Shown here piece after piece: positions 7,285 to 16,508 of a DNA stretch of 64,000 nucleotides (the stretch's first letter is position 1; each line of letters starts with the position of its first letter). This DNA is from QZKY01 sp963666295. Its GTDB lineage: Bacteria; Pseudomonadota; Gammaproteobacteria; Burkholderiales; Burkholderiaceae_D. The stretch spans positions 806,001 to 870,000 of the forward strand of contig OY762707.1 of NCBI GenBank assembly GCA_963666295.1, read 5' to 3'. Below the pieces are notes generated by a model, which made no database searches, had not been told where the DNA came from, and saw only the letters and a list, made by a program, of their open reading frames with translations. The translations under genes and the position numbers were made by a program.

Positions 7285-9507
7285 TTAGCGCTTGCCCGAG
7301 CGCACCGGCTTGCCACCCTTGCGATGCTTGCTTCCAGCGGCAAATTTACCTGGCAGTGGCTTGCCGCCTGTGGGCGCTTTTGACTTGCGCGCCTCTCCCC
7401 CTTTTGATGCGCCCGCAGTCTCGCGAAATTTGGTGGCCGCACCGCGTACCGGCGCCGATTTCCACGACGGCACCAGATGCTGCGGCCCATTGCCGATCAG
7501 ATCGGAACGCCCCATGCGCCGCAAGGCTTCACGCAAAATCATCCAGTTAGCTGGATCATGATAACGCAGGAACGCCTTGTGCAAGCGCCGTACGCGCCCT
7601 TTGCGCGGCGACTCCACCTCTTCGGAGTGTACGCTTACTTTCTGCAGCGGGTTCTTGCCACTGTGGTACATCGTGGTCGCAATCGACATCGGTGTCGGCA
7701 CAAAAGTTTGCACCTGATCGAGGCGGAAATTGTTTTTCTTGAGCCACAATGCCAGATTCACCATATCCTCGTCGGTCGTGCCCGGATGCGACGCGATGAA
7801 ATAGGGTACCAGATACTGTTCCTTGCCGGCTTCCCTTGAAAAACGGTCGAACATCTTCCTGAAGGTATCGTAAGTGCCAATGCCCGGCTTTTGCATCTTT
7901 GCCAGCACGCCCTGCTCGGTATGCTCCGGTGCAATTTTCAGCAAACCACCGACATGGTGTGTGACCAGCTCTTTCACGTATTCTGGCGAGTGCACCGCAA
8001 GATCGTAGCGCACGCCGGAACCGATCAAAATATTGCTAATCCCCGGCAGTTCACGCGCCTTGCGATACAAAGAGATCAACTTGCCATGATCTGTCTCCAT
8101 GTTCTTGCAGATGGTCGGATAGATGCAGGACAGACGACGGCACATCGCCTGGATACTGGGTTCCCTGCACGCCAGACGATACATGTTGGCTGATGGACCG
8201 CCCAGATCGGAAATGATACCGGTGAAACCGTCGGTCTGGTCGCGAATCGTTTCGACTTCGCGCAAGATTGACGGTTCAGAACGGCTTTGGATGATGCGAC
8301 CTTCGTGCTCGGTAATCGAACAAAAAGTACAGCCGCCAAAACAGCCACGCATGATCGTGACCGAAAAACGGATCATCTCCCAGGCCGGAATGCGCGCCCC
8401 TTTGTAAGCCGGGTGCGGCGCCCGCGCATACGGCAAACCGTACACGCGATCCATTTCTTCCATCGAAAGCGGTATCGGCGGTGGGTTAAGCCAAACATCG
8501 CGCTGCCCATGCCCCTGCACCAGTGCGCGCGCATTGCCCGGATTCGACTCCAGATGCAATACACGCGATGCGTGTGCGTACAACACCGGATCGTGCCGCA
8601 CCTGCTCGTACGAAGGCAAGCGCACCACGGTTTTGCTGCGGCGTTCCTTTTGCGCGACTAATCGTTCTTCTCTCGACAGAACAGTTATCAATTGCTGTTG
8701 CACTTCACCACTTTCAACCTGCGAACACGGTGCGCCACTGGATATCGTTTCATACGGGTTGGCATGCGGCGACACCCCCCCCGGTTTATCCACACTGGTG
8801 GAATCGATTTCTTCCCAGTCGGTTTCGGGTCGCCAGCCACCCGGCGCCATGAACGCCGTACCGCGCAAGTCACGGATAGTCTCGATCGGCTCACCTGCTG
8901 CCAACCGGTGCGTCAGCTCTACCAATGCTCGCTCGGCATTGCCATATATCAGGATGTCGGCACGCGAATCTGGCAGGACGGAACGTCGCACCGTATCCGA
9001 CCAGTAATCGTAGTGCGCGATGCGGCGCAAGCTGGCCTCAATACTACCTATCACAACATTCGCGCCCGGATACGCCTCGCGCGCACGCTGCGCATACACC
9101 ACCAGCGCCCGATCCGGTCGCTTGCCACCAACATTGTCTGGCGTATAGGCGTCATCCGAGCGGATCTTGCGATCTGCCGTGTAACGGTTGACCATTGAAT
9201 CCATGTTGCCTGCCGTGACGCCAAAATACAGCCGCGGCTTGCCCAACCTCTTGAAATCCTCTGTGGAATGCCAGTCCGGCTGACTGATGATCCCGACGCG
9301 AAAGCCCTGCGCCTCCAGAAAACGGCCAACCAGCGCCATACCGAAACTGGGGTGGTCAACATAGGCATCGCCAGTCACCAGAATCACGTCGCACGCATCC
9401 CAGCCGAGCACGTCCATTTCTTCGCGCGACATCGGTAAAAATGGCGCTGCATCGGCAGGTCGCGAGCGTTTCTTTGCGTATGAGAAAATATTTTTCAGGT
9501 GTGTCAT
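7285..9507 (-). CDS. ygiQ: YgiQ family radical SAM protein
   Basis: A 740-aa protein of the YgiQ (UPF0313) family; no reaction is established. The N-terminal part resembles a cobalamin-binding-type fold (VTGDAYVDHPSFGMALVGRF, about residues 44-63). The radical SAM cluster motif is CFGGCTFCS near residues 386-394. The C-terminal 60 residues are Lys/Gly/Arg rich and probably disordered, which is usual for the family. It is transcribed alone, divergently from the MFS carrier at 9886. Length and motifs are intact. Confidence 0.9.
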   Translation of the reverse strand: MTHLKNIFSYAKKRSRPADAAPFLPMSREEMDVLGWDACDVILVTGDAYVDHPSFGMALVGRFLEAQGFRVGIISQPDWHSTEDFKRLGKPRLYFGVTAGNMDSMVNRYTADRKIRSDDAYTPDNVGGKRPDRALVVYAQRAREAYPGANVVIGSIEASLRRIAHYDYWSDTVRRSVLPDSRADILIYGNAERALVELTHRLAAGEPIETIRDLRGTAFMAPGGWRPETDWEEIDSTSVDKPGGVSPHANPYETISSGAPCSQVESGEVQQQLITVLSREERLVAQKERRSKTVVRLPSYEQVRHDPVLYAHASRVLHLESNPGNARALVQGHGQRDVWLNPPPIPLSMEEMDRVYGLPYARAPHPAYKGARIPAWEMIRFSVTIMRGCFGGCTFCSITEHEGRIIQSRSEPSILREVETIRDQTDGFTGIISDLGGPSANMYRLACREPSIQAMCRRLSCIYPTICKNMETDHGKLISLYRKARELPGISNILIGSGVRYDLAVHSPEYVKELVTHHVGGLLKIAPEHTEQGVLAKMQKPGIGTYDTFRKMFDRFSREAGKEQYLVPYFIASHPGTTDEDMVNLALWLKKNNFRLDQVQTFVPTPMSIATTMYHSGKNPLQKVSVHSEEVESPRKGRVRRLHKAFLRYHDPANWMILREALRRMGRSDLIGNGPQHLVPSWKSAPVRGAATKFRETAGASKGGEARKSKAPTGGKPLPGKFAAGSKHRKGGKPVRSGKR

Positions 9508-9885
9508 GAACAGGCGAGGCGAGAGTGATCGTCCTTAATTTTACAGGGTGCGCCACAATAGCGCTAAAACCCTATCCAAAAACGTAAGGTGAAAAATCCA
9601 TACCTATCATTTTTTGTAAAGCGCCACATGGAAGCGCAAATTCCACCGCTTTTAATACGCTTTAGTCACTTGTTTTCTGTCACCTTTTACTTTTTATGAT
9701 GCATGTTTGCACGGATGATAAATAGTGTGTAGAGTTCGCCCTTTCGAGAATTTTTAAGGGTTAGCTCCTCTCTCACAAGGCCACAGGAGCTTCTCAAAAG
9801 GCTGCGGACATTATTCCCCCCCGCTCCTCAAGCTGTTTCAATCCTGAAGCGCACCCTTATCCCCAAAAAAGTTAGAGGAGTTTTT
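9508..9885. promoter_or_regulatory. 378-base divergent intergenic region, ygiQ / MFS carrier
   Basis: There is no open frame worth calling. It must hold promoters for both flanking genes. For the plus-strand gene one candidate is TTGCAC (9707-9712) and TAGAGT (9730-9735) with 17-base spacing, which would leave a leader of about 145 bases. A TATGAT box at about 9696-9701 is a second possibility. A perfect inverted repeat (9763-9791) lies in this leader. The ribosome binding site TAGAGGAG sits just ahead of the ATG at 9886. Promoter calls are by eye and weak. Confidence 0.35.
9763..9791 (+). promoter_or_regulatory. inverted repeat in the leader of the OFA-type carrier
   Basis: AGCTCCT (9763-9769) and AGGAGCT (9785-9791) are perfect reverse complements separated by 15 bases. 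It lies 95 bases ahead of the carrier start codon and has no T-run, so it is not a normal terminator. It could be an operator or a leader stem. The right arm contains AGGAG, a ribosome-binding-like sequence, but no start codon follows at the right distance. Confidence 0.4.
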
Positions 9886-11133
9886 ATGCCTAATTGGTTA
9901 CGAAAAGGCGGCGTTGTTGTTTTTGCTGGCTTCTGCATCAACCTCACCTTCGGCTGCATTTATTCGTGGAGTATTTTTTCCGCAAACCTGAGCAATGTAC
10001 AGGGATGGACCGCCTCGCAGGCGTCATTGCCCTACACAACCGTCATTGGCGTGTTTGCCTTCGTCATTCTGATCGGCGGAAATCTGCATGACAGATTCGG
10101 GCCGAGAATTGTCACCACCTTTAGTGGCATCTTTATCGGACTGGGATTGGTGATCAGTGGTTACTTTCCGACCCTAACAGGCATTGTGCTGGGTTTCGGT
10201 GTTTGCACCGGCGCCGGCATCGGCCTGGGTTACGCCAGCGTGGCACCCTGTGCATTGCGGTGGTTCCATCCAGCCAAAAAAGGCATGATCGTCGGCATCG
10301 TACTGACTGGTTTCGGCCTGGCACCGCTTTATGTCGCACCGCTGACGCGTCATCTCATTGCAGACTATGGCATGTTCACAACATTCAAACTTCTAGGCGT
10401 ACTCTTCGGCGCCATGGTTGTCGTGATGGCGCAATGCATGAACCTGCCCAAAGATCCGGTTATTTCTGCCTCCGAAGCGGGCAAACTGACAACCAGACCA
10501 CGCATAGAGGACGGCGAATACAACTGGAAAGCCATGGTTCGCACCAAAGAGTTTTATCTGCTCTGGATCATGTACCTGTGCGGCGCAATGACTGGCCTGA
10601 TGCTGATGGGTCACATGTCCAAGATTTTGCAAGTTCAAACTGGCTCTGCCGAGAATGTCGTGTTTCTGGTTTCGGCCTTCTCAATCAGTAATGCACTGGG
10701 CCGCCCGACCGCCGGCTTCATTTCGGATCGATTCGGTCGTGGCCGCACGATGGCGGTGATGTACATCATTCAGGCGCTCACGCTGCTCATGCTATCAAGA
10801 ACGAATTCATTCATGGGCGTACTGATCGCTGCTGTCGTCATCACCTACACTTACGGCGCCATGCTGGCTGTTTTCCCTTCCGCAGTCGGTGATTTCTACG
10901 GCACGAAGAACCTTGGCTTCAATTATGCGCTCCTGTTCACCTCCTGGGGGTTTGCCGGACTGTTCGGGCCGCAGCTTGCCGGCTACCTGCTAGATGCTAC
11001 CGGCGGATATACAACTATTTTTTATATTTGTGCAGCCGCAAATATTGCGACCGCTGCAATCGGTATTTATATCAAATCGCCGAATCAGCGCAGAATGCGT
11101 GTGCTTCAAAGGCTGGTTTCGATCAACGCCTGA
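9886..11133 (+). CDS. MFS transporter, oxalate/formate antiporter (OFA) family
   Basis: A 415-aa carrier with about 12 membrane segments. The OFA-family look is clear: an N-terminal GCIYSWSIFSANL stretch like that of OxlT, DRFGPRI between segments 2 and 3, RWFHPAKKGMIVGIVLTGFG near residues 125-144, and SDRFGRGRTM between segments 8 and 9. OFA members exchange carboxylates such as oxalate/formate or take up monocarboxylates; the actual substrate cannot be read from sequence. No oxalate-decarboxylating or formyl-CoA genes lie nearby, so an oxalate role is not supported here. SD TAGAGGAG precedes the ATG. A strong terminator follows 20 bases after the stop. It is one of only three plus-strand protein genes outside the IS element. 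Confidence 0.85.
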   Translation: MPNWLRKGGVVVFAGFCINLTFGCIYSWSIFSANLSNVQGWTASQASLPYTTVIGVFAFVILIGGNLHDRFGPRIVTTFSGIFIGLGLVISGYFPTLTGIVLGFGVCTGAGIGLGYASVAPCALRWFHPAKKGMIVGIVLTGFGLAPLYVAPLTRHLIADYGMFTTFKLLGVLFGAMVVVMAQCMNLPKDPVISASEAGKLTTRPRIEDGEYNWKAMVRTKEFYLLWIMYLCGAMTGLMLMGHMSKILQVQTGSAENVVFLVSAFSISNALGRPTAGFISDRFGRGRTMAVMYIIQALTLLMLSRTNSFMGVLIAAVVITYTYGAMLAVFPSAVGDFYGTKNLGFNYALLFTSWGFAGLFGPQLAGYLLDATGGYTTIFYICAAANIATAAIGIYIKSPNQRRMRVLQRLVSINA

Positions 11134-11153
11134 CCCCAGCGCGCAACAAACAG

Positions 11154-11182
11154 AAAAGGGAGCAGACAATCTGCTCCCTTTT
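11154..11182. terminator. bidirectional intrinsic terminator
   Basis: AAAAGGGAGCAGA (11154-11166), loop CAA, TCTGCTCCCTTTT (11170-11182): a perfect 13-bp stem with A-run and T-run at its two feet. It sits between the converging carrier gene (stop 11133) and the flavodoxin-like gene (stop 11213), so it can end transcripts from both sides. Confidence 0.93.
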
Positions 11183-11212
11183 CCATTCTGCACAAAATGC
11201 CTGTATCCCCAG

Positions 11213-11809
11213 CTACATTAAGCTTTTCGCCAGCGCGCCAATTTTTCTTTTCGACCGCTCTGGCAATTCACGGTTGGGCGTGCTCGCAATCAGTCCGGTA
11301 AACAAGGTGCCGACCTTTCTGGCGCCAATCACCTTGGCCGTCATCTTGAGTTGTTTGTGCGTTGAAAAAAAGAAGCGCGCCAAAATAGCAGGTGCCGCGC
11401 TGGAAGAAATTAGCACCGCCTTTTTCTTCACCGCGTTCTCCTTGCGGTATCTGGGCGCATTCATTTGCCACGGCCAGTACGCATACACCACCAACCGCTC
11501 CATGAAACGCTTGAAAACAGCCGTAACCGAACCGAAATTGGTTGGCGACGCCAGAATATACGCATCCGCTTCTTCAATCCGCTCAATCAATGCCTCCATC
11601 GGATCATGCTGCGTACACTTACCCGGCGCCTCGCCCGGTTCTTGCGTGCACACCCGGCAATTGTTGCAGAACTCAAGCGGATATTCACGCAGGCAAACAA
11701 CCTCAACCTCCGCCCCAAATGCTTCCAACGCCTCTGCCAGCAGATCGACCGCCTGATCGGTGATGCCACCTTCCAGATACGAACCGTTGATTGCGAGAAT
11801 TTTGGTCAT
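11213..11809 (-). CDS. flavodoxin-like NAD(P)H-dependent oxidoreductase
   Basis: A 198-aa protein of the NADPH-dependent FMN reductase family. The FMN phosphate loop is ILAINGSYLEGGITDQA (about residues 4-20), a Cys cluster CNNCRVCTQ lies near 49-57, and the flavin-ring segment ASPTNFGSVTAVFKRFMERL is near 86-105. A longer reading from 11860 adds 17 residues, but the ATG at 11809 directly begins the flavodoxin fold. The Cys-rich loop is typical of iron-sulfur-flavoprotein-like members, though it is too short to assure a cluster. The substrate is unknown. Confidence 0.8.
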   Translation of the reverse strand: MTKILAINGSYLEGGITDQAVDLLAEALEAFGAEVEVVCLREYPLEFCNNCRVCTQEPGEAPGKCTQHDPMEALIERIEEADAYILASPTNFGSVTAVFKRFMERLVVYAYWPWQMNAPRYRKENAVKKKAVLISSSAAPAILARFFFSTHKQLKMTAKVIGARKVGTLFTGLIASTPNRELPERSKRKIGALAKSLM

Positions 11810-11929
11810 GGGCAGAACTGTAACAGTGAATTGGGAAAGCCACTTACTACGTGCGCGCAAAAGCCGAGAAAGAAAAAAGCGTTCTATCCCTGATTAGCCT
11901 AAAAGCGTGAACGGCGATACCCAACTTAC

Positions 11930-12247
11930 TCAACCATACTTGTAGCTACGCTCGCGATCGATGTTCTCGAAGTAAACCGTAACCGCTTCCAGCCCGGCCT
12001 TCTGGAAGTGCTTGCTGATGATATCAGCGGCAATCTTCTGCGTTTCCGCCGGACGCGTGAACCACCACACCCTGATATAGGGCTTGGCCGGCACCCATTC
12101 TCCGTCAACAATAACCTCACCGCTGATCATGGCATAAGAAAAGGTTCCTCTTGCAATCCCGCAAGTCTCTGCAAGTTCATCCGACAAGGCCGTACTGACC
12201 TGTTTGATCATTGCCTCTTCGATGGCTCTGCATTCAATGCGTGGCAT
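11930..12247 (-). CDS. DUF1904 family protein (tautomerase-like)
   Basis: A 105-aa protein starting MPRIECRAIEEAMIKQVSTA, followed by PYIRVWWFTRPAETQKIAAD near residues 56-75. This fits DUF1904, a family related in fold to 4-oxalocrotonate tautomerase, with a Pro just after the initiator Met. Function is unproven. The start at 12247 is chosen over 12274 because AGGAG lies 5 bases ahead and the MP N-terminus matches the superfamily. It follows thiM by 23 bases and is probably co-transcribed with it. Confidence 0.7.
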   Translation of the reverse strand: MPRIECRAIEEAMIKQVSTALSDELAETCGIARGTFSYAMISGEVIVDGEWVPAKPYIRVWWFTRPAETQKIAADIISKHFQKAGLEAVTVYFENIDRERSYKYG

Positions 12248-12270
12248 TTTTTCTCCTGTAATTCTTGAAT

Positions 12271-13080
12271 TCAAACCATACGAACCTTCAGCCCCAGGCT
12301 TACCTGCTCGAAGCTCGTTCCATAAAGCTGGTCAACAAACGCCACGGCAAAACTGCCCGGCCTGTCGCTGATCTGAATGGCCAGATCGCCACACAGGCCG
12401 TAATAGCCAAATGCGGCGGCGGCCGCCTTGGCCGAATCCTCCGGGCCAACAGCACAAAAGGCACCGACGACCGCAGACAAGCCACAACCGCTACCGGTGA
12501 CCTTCGTCATCAGTGGCTGACCGTTTGCAACCCGAAAGACCCGCTCGCCGTCCGTGATGCAATCCTCAGGCCCTGAAATCGCGATCACACTGCCGCTCTC
12601 TTTGGCCATGATCTTGGCCGTTTCAACCATGTTGTCGGAAAATTCCATGGAAGAATCAACTCCCTTGGTCTTGATATCAGACGACTGCAGGGATAGCACT
12701 TCGGAAGCGTTGCCGCGCAAAACCGCCACCTGACACTCTCCCAGAATGCGTTTGGCCGCCTCGGTTCGCAGCCGGGTTGCCCCGGCGCCCACAGGGTCAA
12801 GGACTACCGGAATGCCTCTGGCATTAGCCGCCTTGCCAGCCAACACCATCGACGCGACCCAGTCTTCCTGCAAGGTGCCGATGTTCAGCACCAGCGCGCC
12901 CGAGAAAGACACCATTTCCTGCACTTCGTCTGCGCAATGCGCCATCACCGGCGACGCGCCGAGCGCCAGCAGAACATTGGCCGAATGGTTCATCACCACA
13001 AAATTGGTGATGTTGTGAATCAGCGGCGCTTCCTGCCGGATTTTTTCCAGTAGCGAGATTGTGTAGTCGGGCAGAGTCAT
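12271..13080 (-). CDS. thiM: hydroxyethylthiazole kinase ThiM
   Basis: ThiM phosphorylates 4-methyl-5-(2-hydroxyethyl)thiazole so that it can enter thiamine synthesis, a salvage step. The 269-aa protein has the N-terminal signature PLIHNITNFVVMNHSANVLL (about residues 19-38), VLDPVGAGATRLR (about 92-104) and the catalytic-Cys region KVTGSGCGLSAVVGAF (about 192-207). Length is normal. No thiE, thiD or tenA lies beside it, and no TPP riboswitch core was found in the 102 bases upstream. Confidence 0.93.
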   Translation of the reverse strand: MTLPDYTISLLEKIRQEAPLIHNITNFVVMNHSANVLLALGASPVMAHCADEVQEMVSFSGALVLNIGTLQEDWVASMVLAGKAANARGIPVVLDPVGAGATRLRTEAAKRILGECQVAVLRGNASEVLSLQSSDIKTKGVDSSMEFSDNMVETAKIMAKESGSVIAISGPEDCITDGERVFRVANGQPLMTKVTGSGCGLSAVVGAFCAVGPEDSAKAAAAAFGYYGLCGDLAIQISDRPGSFAVAFVDQLYGTSFEQVSLGLKVRMV

Positions 13081-13182
13081 GGCAATCGTTTTTTCAATCG
13101 TTAAACAAATTGTTAAAAATGGGCGATTACTTTTTGGCGAAACAGAAAACGGCAGACAACCTCAGTGCACGCGCCTGCGAGT

Positions 13183-14424
13183 TCACCCTGCTGCCAGCGC
13201 CTGCTTGAAGTCCTCCAGCAAATCGACTGTGTCTTCGATTCCGACCGACACCCGAATCAGCGATTCGGCAATACCGAATTTCTGTCGTGCCTCCAGTCCG
13301 ATTTCATGGAAGATGGTTTGTGCAACCGGAATAACGAGCGTGCGGGTATCGCCCAGGTTGCTGGCCGGGATGCCCAACTGGAGACGGTCAATGAAATCGT
13401 GGCAGTCGATACCGTCTTTCAACTCAAAGCTGAACATTGAGCCGTAGGCATGGAACAATTCGGTCGCCTGTGTGTGCTGCGGGTGCGATGGCAGGCCGGG
13501 ATAGTGCACGGCCTTGACGCGTTCGTCAGCTTCGAGCATTTGCGCCAATGCCAGCGCGTTGCCACAGGTGCGATCCATGCGCAACGCCAGCGTTTCAGAA
13601 CCGGATGAAATATCGTGCGCCGATTGCGGCGAGAGACAGGCGCCAAAATCGCGCAGGCCTTTGCCACGTATCTGCGCCAGCCCCCACATCGGCTGCGGGT
13701 TTTGTTTGAAACTGCCAAAAATATTGGGGTAGGTCGTCCAGTCGAACAGGCCAGTATCGGTCAGGCTGCCGCCCATTGCATTGCCGTGGCCATTGATTGA
13801 TTTTGTGAGCGAGTTGATGACCAGATGTGCGCCAACCGTTTTGGGGCGAAACAGGTAGGGCGACGTCATGGTGTTGTCGACGACGAGCAAGATGCCTTTT
13901 TCGCGGCAAAGTTCGCCGATGCGTTTCAGGTCCGGAATCTGTGTGCGCGGATTGGCAATGGTTTCGAGGTACACCATGCGCGTGTTCGGTTGCAGTGTCT
14001 CTTCGACATTTTTCACGTCAGTCACATCGACTTGCGATACGTCAATACCATGCTCGTTAACGGTATGCCAGACGCTGCGCGTATTACTGAACAGGAATTG
14101 CGACGAGATCATATGGTCGCCCGCACGCAACAAGGTTTGCGACAATGCAGCAATAGCACCCATGCCGCTGGCAAAGCAGATGGTACCTAGACCGTCTTCC
14201 ATCTGGTTGACCTTGTCTTCCAGCGCCGCCACACTGGGATTGCCCGCACGCGCATAACGAAAACCGGGTTGTTTACCCTGAAAGACCTCGGCCAGTTGGC
14301 GCGAACTGCCATACCCATAGGTCACGGAGGTATGAATCGGGCACAGAATGGATGCGTGTTCAATCGGCTTCTGGTGATCGCTGTGAACCAGCTTAGTCGT
14401 AAAACCGTATTTCTTGCCGCTCAT
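13183..14424 (-). CDS. Cys/Met metabolism PLP-dependent enzyme (cystathionine gamma-synthase family)
   Basis: A 413-aa fold-type I PLP enzyme of the trans-sulfuration family. It has YARAGNPSVAALEDKVNQME (about residues 56-75), FASGMGAIAALSQ, the VVDNTMTSPY Asp that contacts the PLP ring, and the Schiff-base Lys in NSLTKSINGHGNAMGG. Likely roles are O-acyl-homoserine sulfhydrylase, cystathionine synthase or gamma-lyase; sequence alone does not separate these. The ATG at 14424 is preferred over 14430 because AAGAAGG is then 6 bases upstream. It is 11 bases after purF, a common pairing in Burkholderiales. Confidence 0.85.
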   Translation of the reverse strand: MSGKKYGFTTKLVHSDHQKPIEHASILCPIHTSVTYGYGSSRQLAEVFQGKQPGFRYARAGNPSVAALEDKVNQMEDGLGTICFASGMGAIAALSQTLLRAGDHMISSQFLFSNTRSVWHTVNEHGIDVSQVDVTDVKNVEETLQPNTRMVYLETIANPRTQIPDLKRIGELCREKGILLVVDNTMTSPYLFRPKTVGAHLVINSLTKSINGHGNAMGGSLTDTGLFDWTTYPNIFGSFKQNPQPMWGLAQIRGKGLRDFGACLSPQSAHDISSGSETLALRMDRTCGNALALAQMLEADERVKAVHYPGLPSHPQHTQATELFHAYGSMFSFELKDGIDCHDFIDRLQLGIPASNLGDTRTLVIPVAQTIFHEIGLEARQKFGIAESLIRVSVGIEDTVDLLEDFKQALAAG

Positions 14425-14435
14425 AGCCATCCTTC

Positions 14436-15953
14436 TTAATCGTCTTCTGCGAGATTCAAATGCAGTTGCGAGCGCTCGGCATCTTCGGCCGTAGGCGGTG
14501 AACTGTGGCGCATCATCTCGATCCGATCCAGATATTCTGCATCCACATCGCCAGTCACGTATTGCCCATTGAAGCAGGAGGCATCCAAACTTGTCAGCTT
14601 CGGTTGTACGTCAAAGACAGAGCGATGCAAATCGGGCAGATCCTGATAGACCAGTGCATCCGCCGTAATTTCGCGGCAGATTTCATCTACAGTACGACCA
14701 TAAGCAATCAATTCACTGCGCGTCGGCATATCGATACCATACACATTCGGGTATTTCACCGGCGGCGCAGCAGAAGCGAAAATCACGCGGCGCGCACCGG
14801 CTTCGCGAGCCATTTGTACAATTTCCATACTGGTCGTACCGCGCACAATGGAGTCGTCCACCAGCAAAATTGATTTACCCTTGAATTCGGACGTATTGGC
14901 GTTCAGCTTCTGACGCACCGAACGCGCGCGCGTTTCCTGACCCGGCATGATGAAGGTGCGTCCAATGTAACGATTACGCACAAAACCTTCACGGTAGTTG
15001 AGATTGAGCTTGCTGGCCAGTTCCACCGTGGACGGACGGGATGATTCAGGAATCGGCATCACCACGTCAATTTCGCCATCGCGGAATTCGCGCTTGATTT
15101 TCTCGGCCAGGTATTCACCCATCTTCAGGCGCGTGGCATAGACCGAAGCACCATCTATGACGGAATCAGGACGCGCGAAATAAACGTATTCAAACGCACA
15201 GGGGTTCAAGCTCGGGTTTTCCGCGCATTGCTGAGTATAGAGGTTACCGTCCAGATCCACGAACACCGCCTCGCCCGGATGGACATCGCGCAACATGTCG
15301 AATCCCATGCCGTACAGCGCAGCAGATTCGCTGGCGATCATGTATTCCGTACCCTTTTCAGTTTCAAGCGAACCGATACACAGCGGACGAATACCGAAGG
15401 GATCACGGAAAGCCAGCAAGCCGAAGCCGGCAATCTGGGCCACAACACCGTAGGAGCCACGCACGCGCTTGTGTACGCCATGCACCGCCTTAAACAGTGC
15501 CGCCGGATCAAGCGAGAAGCCCGTCGTCGCCATTTCGATTTCGTGCGCCAGCACATTGAGCAACACTTCGGAGTCCGAACTGGTGTTGATGTGACGGCGG
15601 TCATTAAGGAACATCTCCATGCGAAGCTGCTCCCAGTTGGTCAGATTGCCGTTGTGCGCCAACGTAATACCAAACGGTGCATTGACATAAAACGGCTGCG
15701 CCTCTTCGGCGCTGGAGCTGCCTGCTGTCGGGTAGCGCACCTGACCGATCCCGTAATTGCCATGCAGGGAGCGCATGTTGCGCGTCCGGAAAACATCCCG
15801 CACCAGACCATTGGCCTTGTGCATCGTGAACATATTTCCCTCATGGGTCGCAATGCCGGCGGCATCCTGACCACGGTGCTGCAAAAGCAGCAGGGAATCA
15901 TAAATCATCTGGTTAACTGGAGCATGTGAAACGACACCAACAACACCACACAT
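14436..15953 (-). CDS. purF: amidophosphoribosyltransferase PurF
   Basis: PurF makes 5-phosphoribosylamine from PRPP and glutamine, the first committed purine step. Cys2 (MCGVVGVVSH) becomes the N-terminal nucleophile after Met removal. The glutaminase domain includes HRGQDAAGI near residues 26-34, and the PRPP loop is LVDDSIVRGTTS near 362-373. 505 aa, full length. SD AGGAG lies 6 bases ahead of the ATG. It is 41 bases downstream of cvpA, the classic cvpA-purF order. Confidence 0.97.
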   Translation of the reverse strand: MCGVVGVVSHAPVNQMIYDSLLLLQHRGQDAAGIATHEGNMFTMHKANGLVRDVFRTRNMRSLHGNYGIGQVRYPTAGSSSAEEAQPFYVNAPFGITLAHNGNLTNWEQLRMEMFLNDRRHINTSSDSEVLLNVLAHEIEMATTGFSLDPAALFKAVHGVHKRVRGSYGVVAQIAGFGLLAFRDPFGIRPLCIGSLETEKGTEYMIASESAALYGMGFDMLRDVHPGEAVFVDLDGNLYTQQCAENPSLNPCAFEYVYFARPDSVIDGASVYATRLKMGEYLAEKIKREFRDGEIDVVMPIPESSRPSTVELASKLNLNYREGFVRNRYIGRTFIMPGQETRARSVRQKLNANTSEFKGKSILLVDDSIVRGTTSMEIVQMAREAGARRVIFASAAPPVKYPNVYGIDMPTRSELIAYGRTVDEICREITADALVYQDLPDLHRSVFDVQPKLTSLDASCFNGQYVTGDVDAEYLDRIEMMRHSSPPTAEDAERSQLHLNLAEDD

Positions 15954-15994
15954 GTGAACTCCTAAAAATTAAATAAATTCAAATAAAAATTACT

Positions 15995-16483
15995 TTAATA
16001 CCGAACATGGCTCGACACGCTTGTCGGCAAAAATGGCATCACCGTACGTGCAGCCGTCTCCGCCAGCGGACTGAACATTGCCTTTTTCCAGAAGACTTGC
16101 TGCGGCACCGCCGTCATCCCGCTCAACAACACCAGCGTCAGCACAATCAAGATGCCGCGCGCCAACCCCAACAAACCCCCAAGTCCGCGATCTGCCACCG
16201 TCAGGCCAGCGCTCTTAACCACGATGGACAACACCTTCGAAAGCATTCCTGCCGCCAAACGTGTCCCCAGAAACAGGATAATAAACGCCACAATCAGGCG
16301 CATGGCAGTGCTGCCAATGGCATCCGGCAACATCACCGACAACTGCGCGCCATAAGCATTGGCGACCACAAAACCCGCCAGCCAGCCACAGAGCGCAAAG
16401 CCCTCTTTAACGAATCCGTTAAACGTACTGATCACCACGGAACAGACCAAGATGAACAGCACGGCATAGTCAAAAAATGTCAA
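15995..16483 (-). CDS. cvpA: CvpA family membrane protein
   Basis: A 162-aa inner-membrane protein with four hydrophobic segments (about residues 5-22, 26-46, 62-80, 100-120) and the family motif DRGLGGLLGLARG near 98-110. CvpA is needed for colicin V production in E. coli and is linked to envelope stress; its molecular role is unclear. The start appears to be TTG at 16483: no ATG or GTG lies in frame nearby, AGGAAG is about 9 bases ahead, and TFFDYAVL is the family N-terminus. It follows the SPOR gene by 25 bases. Confidence 0.85.
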   Translation of the reverse strand: MTFFDYAVLFILVCSVVISTFNGFVKEGFALCGWLAGFVVANAYGAQLSVMLPDAIGSTAMRLIVAFIILFLGTRLAAGMLSKVLSIVVKSAGLTVADRGLGGLLGLARGILIVLTLVLLSGMTAVPQQVFWKKAMFSPLAETAARTVMPFLPTSVSSHVRY

Positions 16484-16508
16484 AACGCTTTCACTTCCTG
16501 CTCTGTCA

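Noticed and set aside
9886..11133. Carrier as OxlT, implying oxalate-dependent growth
   Set aside because: The OFA family includes many non-oxalate carriers and no oxalyl-CoA or formyl-CoA genes are in the window.
13081..13182. Possible TPP riboswitch ahead of thiM
   Set aside because: CTGAGG is visible on the minus strand, but the second conserved block (GGATAATGCCAGCG-like) is missing and the region is too short.
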